A DNA stretch of 64,000 nt from Lepidodermella squamata (Eukaryota > Gastrotricha). Location of the stretch: contig JBLDXI010000074.1 in NCBI GenBank assembly GCA_047495785.1, positions 930,001 through 994,000 on the forward strand, written 5' to 3'. Positions 1 to 11,900 of the stretch are shown one piece after another. Positions within the stretch are counted from its first letter, which is position 1. Each line of letters begins with the position of its first letter. The notes beneath the pieces were generated by a model. It had not been told where the DNA came from, ran no database searches, and saw only the letters and a list, made by a program, of their open reading frames with translations. The translations under genes and the position numbers were made by a program.

Positions 1-479
1 TGGGGTCAACGATGACGATAATTACGTTATAGATGACGTATTGTTAAATTTACGTTAATTTTATTGTATTGCCAAATAGCGGAATAAAATGAGGATGACT
101 CAGACTGGTTTTATTACCCTAGGTCGTGTGATCATGATTATTCTTATTATTGGCCGTTTTTATTCGCGAACTCAGCAGTTTTGATGATGAACACAAGTCA
201 AAAGCAGCGCGCGTGCGTTGCGCAACCGAGTGGGGTCAAATGAGCGCTGAAAATAGCCATTGAGTGCGCATTACTCAATATGACGGCGGTTCGAGTGCCA
301 ACAACTGCTCGCATATCAACAAACGCTATAATAGCTGTGTAATTTGACAGACAGGCTACAACATCAAACCCAGCGTCAAATTAACCGCGCGCTCACCAGT
401 ATCGTATTCACGTTGATCCTCATTTTCTTCATTTCATACTCACTATCAATTTTTTCGGATTTAATCTATACGGAGGCAA
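1..479. other. Intergenic stretch and probable 5' leader of the PLAC8 gene
   Basis: No gene is supported here. An AATAAA near position 85 could belong to a gene that ends before the window. A reading frame from 344 to 577 includes a hydrophobic stretch but has no ATG start and overlaps the PLAC8 first exon in another frame. An acceptor-like TTTGACAG near 343-350 precedes a long leader to the ATG at 480, so part of this is probably 5'UTR. Confidence 0.4.
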
Positions 480-1443
480 ATGTTGCCGCACCCTCAGCCT
501 GGTCAGTGCTACCACCAGTACCACGTTCTCTCGATGAAGGACGCGCCTTTCAGCGGCGATGTGGGCATCTTCGATGAAATCGAGCAAATGTCACTGCCGC
601 GGCTTATCACCGTCATCAAACAACCGCAAAAAGTTATTTTTTTTTCAACACTTTTAATTAAGGTGGATTAAGGATCAAATTCTAAGTGTGCAACAACCTT
701 TCTGCGTTCGTTCAATTTTTTCCAATTTTTCGAATGTTCAGGACAAAAAACAACATTTTCCTGAATTCATCTCGAGTTAGGAAAAAAAGATTACCTAGCA
801 TCACAGGATATGAATCACCTCATTTTTCTACCTGATCATGTTATTTGGAAATCTATAGAAACAATTATTTAATAAAAGAGCTCTTTATTGTTTTGAATTT
901 CAAATTTTAAGAAATCAATTTCATCACATAAGAAAATCGGCAGCGCATTATCACTTTGCCTAAAATTGGAAAAATAGTAGGAAAAAACTAGGAAAGACTT
1001 CTGTTTTTTTTCAATTTTTCATTATTTTTTTGTTTTTTTTTTACCGCAAATAGTTTTCCGGCAAAGATGTGAGCGCGAAAATCGAAGATGATTACCTGGT
1101 GGGCGGTCTCTGTTCGAGCTGTCTCGATCACAGTTCAACGTCCGATCTCGCACTCGCTCTCTTCTGCCCTTGTATTTTATCTTGTCGGGCCGCTCGTCGC
1201 CTCGACGAAAACTGCTGTCTCCCCCTTCTCACCTGCGGACCTTACCCTCTCAGCGTTCGATTTCGAACCCTGGTCGGTATCAATCACGACATGTGCGACG
1301 AAGCTTGTCAATTCTGCTGCTGTCCTCAGTAAGAAAAATTCGTAAAATTACTCGTAAAATTATTTCTAATTTTTTTTAGACTGGCGATTTTACGTCTCAT
1401 CAATGAAATGAATAAGCGGAATTTTTCTATGGAACGGAGTTGA
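480..1443 (+). CDS. PLAC8-family cysteine-rich protein (three exons)
   Basis: The model has exons 480-632, 1054-1328 and 1380-1443, giving 163 aa with phases that join cleanly. The middle exon carries the PLAC8 (DUF614) signature: GGLCSSCLDH, then ALFCPCILSCRAARRL, then a Cys cluster and SVRFRTLVGI, then CQFCCCPQ. The last exon adds LAILRLINEMNKR, which matches the usual PLAC8 end (Gln/Leu-rich, then a basic helix). PLAC8 proteins are small Cys-rich membrane-associated proteins linked in different eukaryotes to ion or metal handling and cell-size control; the role here is unknown. The N-terminal 51 residues of exon 1 show no family motif. The first donor (AAAAA|GTTATT) is weak, so exon 1 is less certain than exons 2 and 3. 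The gene stands alone about 1.5 kb upstream of the first GalNAc-transferase. Confidence 0.72.
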
Positions 1444-2950
1444 AATCAAAGACACAATAATTTATCGTAGATCACTTGATTATTATTTGGTGGCGTTTTT
1501 GCGTATGGTTGACTGAGAATAAAAGAGGGCACGTGAAATTGCGTAATTCATTTTTTGCCTGAAGCACGAGCTGCTCTTCCAATGTAATTTTTCAATTTAT
1601 ATTCACCATCGATTTTCTCCTCATCGTCGTTTTGCAGTGCAATCAAAATTGACAAATTGCTGTATTATAATGCAATGAAAGTCACAACGGAAAAATGCGA
1701 GACAAGCAGCAGCAATTTGAATTGGGTCACTCCTAGCAATAAAAAGTCGCATTGCACGCGCTGTTTTGAGGAGTGTACTTTTCAGAAACACAACGACGAA
1801 TTTTTGATAAATCGCGCCTGCGTGGCTGTTTGTGTGTGTGTGCGTTATGTGGCTTGCTTACCTTGGACTTTCGTCGTGTCGACATACAGCCGACCAGCGA
1901 CTACACAATATAAATAACCCCGGCCTCTCTTTTGTAAGCAACACATGTGTAGTAGTAGCTGTTGTATTATTTATAGGCTTTTTGGCTGATGGAGCAGTAC
2001 ATTCATGCGGCATGGCTTACCATTCGCATACACACACACACAACCCGGCTTCAATGAGATAAGCTTCTTCATTTATTCGCATTTTTTCTTGCTTTTCATC
2101 GTCCATTTTTGTTGTTCTTGCATATCTATAGCTCTTCAGCGTGCCTGGCACAATTAATTTGGTTGAAAATGTCGCAGCTTTTAATTAGATGTTCTTGTTT
2201 ATAGGCTCGATGAACTGTCTTGTACTGCGAGGGTGAATTTCGATCGTTTATCAATTAAATCAATTTTTTGGAGTTTTTAGGATTTCTTTACACCAAATTC
2301 ATAAGTCGAGATTTGTTGCTGTTTTAGAGATCCGCATTCCGCCAAATCTGTAGAAAATTCTTAAAAAAAATCCACCTTGGACATTTTTGAGCAATAGATT
2401 TCGAAGCTTTTTTTACTCGCATTTTGTCGTTCCTGCTCAGCCTTGCATGCGAATTATTGAACAACAATGCGCTGATATTTTATCGTAGAGCCAAATTGAA
2501 CTTTTCACTCGTCGTCGAAACAATTTTTTGAATTTTTTGGTAGTTTTCACAACTTCGTAGCACGAGCATTGTTGAGATTTATTGCTGCTTTTGAGATCCG
2601 CACTCCGCGAAATCACGCCGACAGTTTTCTCGGCAGGAAGCAATTCAGGGAAGAAAAATGGTCTCAGTTTTCTGTAGAAAATTCTTTAAAAAATCCACCT
2701 TAAAATTGTTGAGCAATAGATTTTTAAGCTTTTTTTACTCGCATTTCGTCGTTTTCTACTTTAATCAGCCTTGCATGCGAATTATTGAACAAAATTTCGC
2801 TCTCTCAGGCTGCTGCTGATGGATCAATCTAGATTTTTATCTCAATTATCTTCAAGACCATTCTTCTTGTCAAATAATGTTGCGAAAACGAGTTTTTTGT
2901 GTTCGATTTTTTTTGTAATTTTTAATTAATTCTTGATAGATTTTATTCGC
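1444..2950. other. Intergenic region with microsatellites and a two-copy repeat
   Basis: This stretch has no convincing gene. It contains a short TG run near 1830-1842 and a CA run near 2030-2043, which are complementary and about 200 bp apart. A diverged direct duplication follows (separate entry). The last bases before the next ATG contain an acceptor-like TTGATAG at about 2933-2939. Confidence 0.5.
2308..2792. repeat. Diverged direct duplication, two copies
   Basis: Copy 1 spans about 2308-2468 and copy 2 about 2574-2792. Both run in the same order through GAGATTT(G/A)TTGCTG, a GAGATCCGCA block, TGTAGAAAATTCTT, an AATCCACCTT block, GAGCAATAGATTT and the shared end GCCTTGCATGCGAATTATTG. 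Copy 2 carries about 50 extra bases after the GATCCGCA block. It is non-coding as far as I can see and may be a fragment of a dispersed repeat. Confidence 0.7.
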
Positions 2951-5900
2951 ATGTGGCGAGTGGTGTTGAACCGCCGGACGCGGCGGACGTTGTTGCAATT
3001 TATCGTCGTCGTGCTCGTATTCTGCCTGTTATTCTACCTAACCGTCTCAATCACGGGCCATAATCGCTCAATTATTAACACCGACTCGACAAACAATTAC
3101 GATTCAGGTGCTAAATTATCATCGTCCGACGGCGACGGCCCGTCATCTATAGCACAATACCGCCATGACCGCTATAATCGGCGTAATGACCCAGATGTGC
3201 GGCCTGGCGCGTGGGGCAAGGCGCATTATTTGTACCTGTCAGGTCACGAGAAGGAACGCGAGGATAATTTAACGAAAAAAGAGGCTTTCAACATTCTCGT
3301 CAGCGAACAAGTACCGCTAAACCGATCACTGCCCGACTTCCGCCCAGCCGCGTGTAAGGCGCTCAAATACGACATCAACTCACTCCCAACCGCCAGTGTC
3401 GTGTTGATTTTCAACAACGAAGCATGGACTACGTTAATGAGGACAGCGCATTCGGTTGTGAATCGATCTCCGCCGCAGTTGTTGAAGGAAGTAATTCTAG
3501 TCGATGATTTCAGCGACCGGCCTGAGTTGACGGGCGATAAGCTGGACGTGTACGCGGCGAAAGAGTGGCCGGATGGCGCTGTCAAGGTGGTTCATTTGAA
3601 GGAGCGGTCCGGCCTGGTTGTGGCGCGACAACGAGGTGCTGAAGCTGCGACGGGCGATGTTGTCATCTTTCTCGATGCTCACTGCGAAGCTTCTGAAGTA
3701 AGCAACTTTACTTATGTTTTATTTCTTTCCTGATCGCAGCCAAAACTATTTCCCCCAATTTTGGAATTTTTTGAAATTTTCGCTAAATATTTATCGATTG
3801 GGGAAAAATTCAAATTTTTTAAATATTTTTTTATGCTCTGACTTCTGACCGACGATGTTTCAATATTAAATTGAATCAGTATTGGAATTTTAAATTGAAG
3901 GCAAAGGGCAATAGAATAGATTTTGACATCGATTCGATTCCACTTAAACCAATTTAGCTTAGAGATTTGAATTGCTTAATTTATTGAACAAATTGCGTAT
4001 AAAAACTTGTTTTCAAGCAAACATTTTCAAAATTGTGTTTTCGACAAATTCAATAAATTGCAGTTAAAATCCAATGCCAAGAGCTAATGCCAGTATTTGA
4101 ATGAAAATAAACAATCAAGAAACTTAGTAAGGTGTCGAAATTTTCGGATTTTTTCTGGATTTTCGTGAAATTTTAGAAGTGGCGAGAAGAGGGTTTTTCG
4201 GTTTTTAAGGGTGTGAATTAGAAGACTCTTGTTGAAGAAGAATTCACCTGGATCAGAGCTTCATATCTATATGTACAATCTAGCACGGTCTTGTGACCAC
4301 TGTAGAGCGATCAGCTGTACATATGGCAGACATAGGATGAGCTCGATGTATCTAACGCGAGACTTGCAGCTTAAAGGGGGCAGGTAGGACATTTTCATGG
4401 GTCTCAGTGATAGATTTAAAATTATCACTGATGATTGTGATAAAAGGACAGCAGAAAATTAGCTGGAGAAAAATTGTAGCACTGGGCGTAGACTAGTTGA
4501 TTCAACCACCCATCGGGTCCGCATTGCTGAAAACTTCGTTAGGATTGACAGTGGGTTCGATAGGGTCGATCGGCTGGCTGCTTGAAGCCTCAGCGCTGCT
4601 TTAGTAGGCTTCCAGGCGGCGCAGCTCCTCGAGGTCAGCCGGTGAAAGAACGAGTTTGCCGTCCTTGAATTGTTTCCGTCTGTCTCGCAAATCAGATCGT
4701 TAGTTTTGAAAGCAAGCTGCGGCAGCCTCGAGTCTCTACTTTCCTTGAGGATGGGAATAATAATAGCAATTTTCCAGTTTCTTGGCGCAAAGCTGTAGTT
4801 TAAATTCAGTTTATCACACTCAGCTGAAATAGTTGGCCAATTCTCCGCGACCTTCTTCGTCCAAGTATAAGCCAATTGCCAGTTGGTCGCTAGTAGTTGG
4901 ACTGGTTTTATTCTCGACGAGAGTGCAAGTGGTCATGCGCTCCTTGTTGTCTTGTAACCACATTCTCGCCATCTTAATCTGTAAAAATTAGCACGTTTAG
5001 AGGACCGCAAATTTTTATAAAATAAAATTTCGGTTTAAGGTTCGATAAGATGCAGTGTTAATACGTCAGCAAATTCTCGTCTCTCCCGCCCGCCTGTAGG
5101 TGGATCAATTGATTCCGATGTCAGAATTTGGGTGGCCCTGCTGGACAGTTTTTTGGCGTGTTAGAATTGCGTCAAACTAAAGCAAAATTAAATAATGATG
5201 AACTTTGGAACTTCAAGGGGTAGTTCCGCATAGAGGCCGCATAGAGGAAAGCACGCTGGCCATCTGGTCTAGTTTTAGAGGATGAAGCATGAAATTTAGT
5301 AAATGGATTGCATTTTCGAGTTCACTGAAATTTAAACTGCCTTTTTAGGTACAGTTTAGATTCCATTCGAACCTTATTCCATCTAATAAGCTCAAGGCAG
5401 GTTTAAAAAGCTCTCTGAACTTTTGGCGGGACACTATAAATTTGAGTTGAGGTTAGAAAAAGAAACGAGAAAGAGAAAAAGAATTATCCCATAATTTATT
5501 TAGAGAGTTCAAAGTGCATTCAATTCGTTGAAATTTTATAAGAGAAACGTGTACGCTTATTTCAAATGAAATTTAAAACGTGAAGTAAGTATATTTTATA
5601 AGCAAAATCGATCAAATTTCGATGCGATTTTCAACTGAAACCAAGAAAAGTTTTCACGATTTGGCGGCGAGCAGTAACCGTGGCGTTCGGTTGCACGACG
5701 AAAATTCGTAAAATTCTAGCACTTCGTTGATTCGTTGGCCGTTAGCATTGTTCAGGTTACTTAGCAGGCGAGGTGCAGCGAACTCTGGAAGATGAAGTGT
5801 TCGATTTCGCGGATAGCGAATTGCAATCACTTCACCCAGGCCGGCCGTCTGCTGATGGTTTCGGTTTTTCTTTTGCACATCCGAGAGAAGCCTGTTAAAA

Positions 5901-8900
5901 TCAGAGGAAAATCGAATTTTCCAGGCCGCTTGCTTTCTAAGAAGTCATTTGAAGTAAAAAAGATAAGAAAATAGTATTGCTTAAGAATTTCGAGCGATCA
6001 TAATTGGCTATGGTAATCGTTGACGCTTCGTAAAGAGCCCGCTTTTGTACAAAATTAGTTCCCCTTGCGTTCGGAAATTTCCGATATTAAAAAGAGTCTA
6101 TTTAATAGAAATTGTACAGCATGCTAGCCGATGAGAAATAACAGCCCGAAGTTTTGAAGCCAAGAAAGGTTTTCACGATTTGGCGGTGGACAGCAAGCGT
6201 GGCGTTTTGTGCAACGGGTAGACCGTAAAATTCGAGCACCTCGTTGATTCTTTGGCCATTTGCATTATTGAGGCTGGTAAGGAGTCGTGGCTCAGCGAAA
6301 TTGACGCGATGCATCTTTCGATTGGGCGGGTATCGAATGGCGGTCGAATCGCCCGGGCCGGCTGCCTTCTGATGAGCGGTGTTAAAATTTTGCACCTCGA
6401 AGAGTTGCCTGCGAAAAGAGATTCACGTTGAATAAGCAACAAGCATCAATAAATTTTAATTATTAAAAAACGCTAGTTATTGAAGCATTTTTTAAAATAT
6501 TGAAAAATATTGGTTTTGAACGATTTTGCGGAAAAATCAAAATCTTACCTTTCGTACTGCGCTTCGTTGGCCCGCTATTGTTCCGCTTGAATCTCAGCGA
6601 CTGCTTGGTTGTTGACGATGACTCGAATGTCCTCTATCGCGGTCATGACATTCGCCAAAGCCGCCATCACTTGGTCGTGGTTGGCGAGCGCAGGAGCTCC
6701 TGCGTATCGAATAGCTATTGAATCTCCCGGACCAGCCGACTTCTGATGCTCGTGGTTTGTTTTTTGAACATGTGATAGTTGCCTGATTCGTTGCCGGGTC
6801 CACTTTTCTATAAAAGAAATTCAGAAATTTTCAATATTAAGGATGAGCCTATTAAATAGAAGTTGTACAGCGTCATGCCAGCTGATGAGAAATAACAGCC
6901 CAAAGCCTGATGTGTAGATTTTAATTAGCGAGAAAGAAGCCATCATTGTAATTTTGAGGTTTTTAGAAGTCACCAGACATATCGATGCATTTTTTATTTA
7001 ATTTTAATTAATTTAATTTTTGCAAAGGGTAACATTGAATTACTCTTTAAGGCCTAGTTTAGCATAGGTTTGAAAAGCACTCTTCAAATGATTTTCCGCT
7101 TTTTAAATTTGAAATTCAAAAAAATATATTTGAAAGTTTTGTGCAATAGGAAGAAAGTGAAGAATTTTGCAAAGGTTTAAGAATTGTCATCACTTATATC
7201 TGAATTTTTTTATTAGGGATGGATTGAGCCGCTGCTGCATCGGATAAAAGAGAAGCGATCGGCCGTTGTTTGCCCGATGATCGGCAGCGTCAGTGCCAGC
7301 GATTTTGCGGTGAGTGGCGGCGGTTCGGGCGGCGACGTGGGCACGTTCTGGTGGTCGCTTCACTTCAACTGGCGGCGGGCACCGCAACGCGAAATGCGCC
7401 GGCGCAAGAACCCGACCGACACTTACATGTCGCCAACGATGGCCGGCGGTCTGTTGGCTGTCGAACGAAAAGTAAACATTTGAAAATATTTTATACTAAT
7501 TAATGCATTTTTCTTCATTTTTATTGCAGTATTTCTTCGAGCTTGGTGGCTACGATACGGGCATGGACATCTGGGGTCAGTTTGATTTTTGATATTATAA
7601 TTATTAAAATTTCCATGGAGCACAGTAACTTTGCAGCGAGATCTTCAAGACCTAGAGCTAAACAGCGGAATAATGTAAAAAGGAAAAATGAAAAGTGAAA
7701 TCGAGTTGTGTAACGCGCTACACGAGTGCTCGAAAAGTGTCGCACCCGGGGATCGAACCCACATGTAACGCGCGGGATCGAGATGGCGGCTATCAAGCCG
7801 GGTTCGCCCTGCTGGGTGTCGTCGGCGATTTGCTGAAGACCGGGGCAAAGAATGATGTCAAAGTCGTATTCGCTGAGTTCTTCGATCCATCGCCATAGGC
7901 GCCTGCTTGGATTTTCCAGCAATTTTATCCGTAGCAAGGCTTTATAGTCCGTGATGACCTTGAATTTTGAGCCGTACACGTACAATTTGAATTGCTTTGT
8001 TGACGCCCAGTGAATGGCCATCGCTTCGAGTTCAGTTGCGGAATAGCGAAGCGCGGCGCCCGATAGCGCTTTACTTCCGGCGGCGATAACTCGTTCGATG
8101 CCGTCTTGGATTTGTGTAAGGACAGCGCCAAGAGCGGTTCCGCTGGCGTCGCAGTGGATGCGGTAGGGCAGAGCCGTGCCTTGCCTGAAAGGCAGCCCGG
8201 GTTTGATCCCCAGGTACGACACTTTTCGAGCACGTTACAAGTTCTTAATTCGATTGGGTAAGGCAACGGTTGAAGCCTTGGTGTTTGCCACCCGTATGGC
8301 AATCTTGTTGTTTGCCTCGCCGCTAGAAAATATGATAGACTCATAGATGGGAGTGATCGACCGGGTCCCATGCAGGCTGAGAGACAGGCTGAGACACAGG
8401 CGTCCGATCGAAGGACTGATTGATGGTCGTTGATGTGATCGAGGCAGGCTACGAGACAGACTGTGTGACAACTGTGTAGGAGAACTCACGATTCAGCACT
8501 GAAAATCGTGAAATTAATGCTCATGTTGGGGCCCCGACGAAAAAAACTGACGTCAGAGGTTACGAAGAAGAATCAGGTTTTATTGCTCACCCTGATTCTC
8601 CAAATCGCCGGTACCTTTCAATCGTTACTTGGGATGTAAGTGGGCGATGTGGTAGAATAACTTGAGCAACCTTCAATTGTGAATCAAAATGAAATATCAC
8701 ACTTGGATAATAGCCTTCAAAATAAATTAAAATTTCGAATTTCACCGTAGCGTCTTTCGATCAAAAATCTGTACCTAAAATATTTTTAATTAATCGGAAA
8801 ATATGTTTTCATAGGAGGCGAAAATCTGGAAATTTCATTCCGAACGTGGATGTGTGGAGGCTCAATCGAATTCGTACCGTGTTCGCAAGTGCCCCACGTG

Positions 8901-11900
8901 TGGCGCGATTTCCACCCGTACACGTTCCGAAACGGCAAGGACACGCACGGGCTGAACTCGATTCGCCTTGCCGAGGCTATGATGGACGACTACAAGCGGT
9001 TCTACTACTGGAACCGCGACTCGCTCACCGCGGAAATGGGCGGCGATGTTTCCGAACGCTTAGCGATTCGAAAGCGACTCAATTGCAAATCTTTCAAATG
9101 GTACCTGGATAATGTTCACCCGGAAAAGTTCATTCTAGACGATCACGCCCTTGGTTACGGCTATGTCAAGAATGAGGTCGCTGGCCAGTCGCTTTGCCTC
9201 AACATTTTGAACCGCGACGAGGGCAAACCGTTTATTTTAGGTGAGTACTGAAACATTTCGAAATCTTTCGACCGTTTGAAAAATCGAATTTGACATTTTC
9301 TAATTTTTTTCGGGCTACGTTTGAACCCTTTTTGTCGGTGAAATTTTTTAATTTAATTCTCCGGTAATTGGTCAGCGACTCTACCGCCAGTCATCAAGTT
9401 CCAGATTAATTGCTTAAATTATTCGAAAATTACTTTTTTATTCTTGAGACGTAGAATCGATGGGTCTCGAATCTACAACCCGTGCTTTGGAGGGCGGTCC
9501 TTGCCTTTTCTCTATCGACAAGACCCTAGGCTCAATGAACATTGAACGTAGTTCCTTTTTAAAAAAGAAATTAAAACAAGATTGAAATATGAGTAGAAAC
9601 GTTGAAAACATTAGGAATGCATTCAGTTCATAAGTTGGATCATATAGCCGTGAATCAGCCATCCCAAGTCGGCGAGGAGGCTGGTTCCAAAAGCCAATTT
9701 TCCGAGCTGAGCTAAAGCTTGGCTGAAATAAAAGACAGTCACGAAAGCCGCGATCATCAATCTTGAGGTTCTCAATATAGTAAATAGATCTGCCAGCCCA
9801 GAATCGTTGGCGTTGAACACATTGCCTCGCGTTGTGAAACCATTTGGCGCATTTGTCGCACTGAATGCCCTTTAGATTGCGGCTGCTCGGCAGTAATGCA
9901 GCTTTAATCATCTGATGTACCGATGATTAGCGGATGGCATGATCGTGTCCCATGTTGTTCACCAGAGGACGTTTTCGATGGTGGAGTAGTGATGCTGGTC
10001 TGCTAGGCTCGATGAACGTTAAATGTAGTTCCTTCTTAAAAAAATATTTTGAAAATTGAAGTTTGGTTAGAAACGTTGAAAATATTAGGAATGAATCAAC
10101 CAATAAGTTGGATGAGATAGCCGTTCAGATAGATCACATGGAATCATTGGTCTTGAACAAATTCTCCGTTATTGATGCGTTGTTGTATTATTACTTCGTG
10201 GTTTATCGAACAAAATCGCGAACAGATGAATGTCAAGTGAAAAGAACTTGATCAAACTGAAAAGAGCGTCTACCTTTCAAAGGTACAGGCGACCGTATTC
10301 TTCTGAATTCGCCGAATCTCTAGCAATAAGTCGCGCACATCGTCGTTGTTGGCTCTGGCTTTGCCTCGCATCATTAGATATCGAAGGAAATCGCGGACGA
10401 ACGTGAAGCGCAGAACAGCTTTTATTTAAAAAAAAGATAACAGTTGTCAAATTAAGCACAAAAAATTGCCTATTTCAGCTGGTTTTATAACTGGGCCGAA
10501 CTAGATTCACTGTGCAACAAGTATCTGCAGGAGGCGCTCAAAGTCATCGGGTGCTTCTTCGTGAGGGGCAACGGAGGCTCGTCGGCGAGTGTAAGGGTTG
10601 CGATGGCTTGAAGCCTTGTGCCAGAGTTTCCTATTCTGCCAGGATTCTTTTAAGTCTTAACCTTTCCATGAACGCCGGAAATGACCAATTAAAAGGCTCA
10701 ATTATTCTACAAAACAAATGTTTACGAACCTTCCGAAAGTGTTTCGCAGCAGCCGTAGCATGTCGGCTTGCTGGCGGGCGAACTCGGTCTGCTGAAGGCG
10801 AATCTCGCGAAGCAATGTGTAATCGTTTCGGGGCTGTCGGCTATCATTCGCTGGCTTCGTTCCAGGACGTACGCAACAAATCGGCGCAAGTTGTAGACTG
10901 CTGCGAAAGCTGAGAGATGAGTAAAAGGAAAACCTGTTGGAGTTCAAAATTGAGGGACCTCTTGGTTGTTACATGTATATACCTGGGCCATGCCAAATGA
11001 GCTGGATGAGCATTAACACCAGGGTTAAGAGCTCATCCGGGGCTCCCTGTGGGGGCAACGTCGACACGTCGACGAGAAACGTCGCGTTGGCGACACGTGC
11101 GGCCTGATTCGTCAAGCCCGCTGCTAATCCGCTATCAGCACGAATCATCTAGCCCGAAAAAAACAAGCTTCATTTCATTTGTTAAGATGCTTTTCTTAGA
11201 AGCAATTTCAGACATTTTGAATGACCGATAAAAAGTTGAGAACTTGGTCATTGCAAACTCGTATTTTTTACAAGAATTTAGTCAATTCTAAATTTTAAAA
11301 ACTAAAAATATTAATTTGGGGCGAAAGTTGGTTTGTGAGTTTAGAAATTAGAGCGATATGAAATAATTGATAATTAGTAGAAACCCAAATATAATCAGCG
11401 AAATAGATTGCCTCGATATTGGTAACTATCAAGTCTCCCCGTGTCTTTTTTTCGCTGTGAATTTCGCGATTTTAAAAATAATTGGTCTCTCATTCTAGGC
11501 GTTTATGGCTGTCACGATTTTCGAGCCATGAACCAGTTCATGTCGTTCTCGCTGTGGTCGGAACTGCGGCGCGATGAATCGTGCGCTATGCTCGACTCGT
11601 CGGCGAAAAATCTCGACGGCCCGCCGGTGAAGGTCAACATGCGGTGGTGCACGAGAGAAGCCAACGACGTGCCGGCCGACCCGGCCGAGCTGTGGCGGTA
11701 CAATCCAACAACCGGGCATTTGCAACACGTCGAATCAGGTAAAAGCAAAACATTCAGATAAAAATTAAAAGAAATCAATTTTGCTAATAAATTCAAGCAT
11801 TTTAGAATTTGTGAAAAAAATGTGAAATTTTTTATAATTATTTTTCTTAAGGTTAAATGATCGAATTTTTTTTTATTTTTTCATCAATTTTTTAATCAAA

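Larger units (their letters stand above)
3698..7216 (+). other. Intron 1 of GalNAc-transferase A
   Basis: This 3.5-kb intron shares diverged sequence with intron 1 of copy B just after the donor (GAAGTAAGCA, then TTCGGATTTTT(T/C)(T/C)GGATTTTCG and AGAAGTGGC), so the tandem duplication included intron sequence. The rest holds an antisense retroelement-like fragment near 4.5-4.9 kb and a three-copy antisense cassette from 5.6 to 6.8 kb. Confidence 0.7.
7576..8814 (+). other. Intron 3 of GalNAc-transferase A, filled by retroelement debris
   Basis: The intron separates the two halves of the catalytic Gal/GalNAc-T motif at the same phase as in copy B. It contains a minus-strand Ty3/gypsy-type RNase H fragment flanked by two inverted tRNA-derived SINE-like pieces. 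Near 8525 there is TGTTGGGGCCCCGACG, which could be an LTR-like start, but no matching second copy is visible here. Confidence 0.6.

Noticed and set aside
344-577. Reading frame with a hydrophobic segment upstream of the PLAC8 gene
   Set aside because: It starts with TTG rather than ATG and overlaps the first PLAC8 exon in another frame; no motif.
1657-2062. Two overlapping frames around TG/CA microsatellites
   Set aside because: Composition is driven by simple repeats and there is no splice or start support.
7690-7790. tRNA gene on the minus strand
   Set aside because: Only the T-arm-like part is convincing and a diverged inverted copy is nearby, which fits a SINE-type repeat.
8525-8545. 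LTR start (TGTTGGGG)
   Set aside because: No second LTR, primer-binding site or polypurine tract was found nearby.
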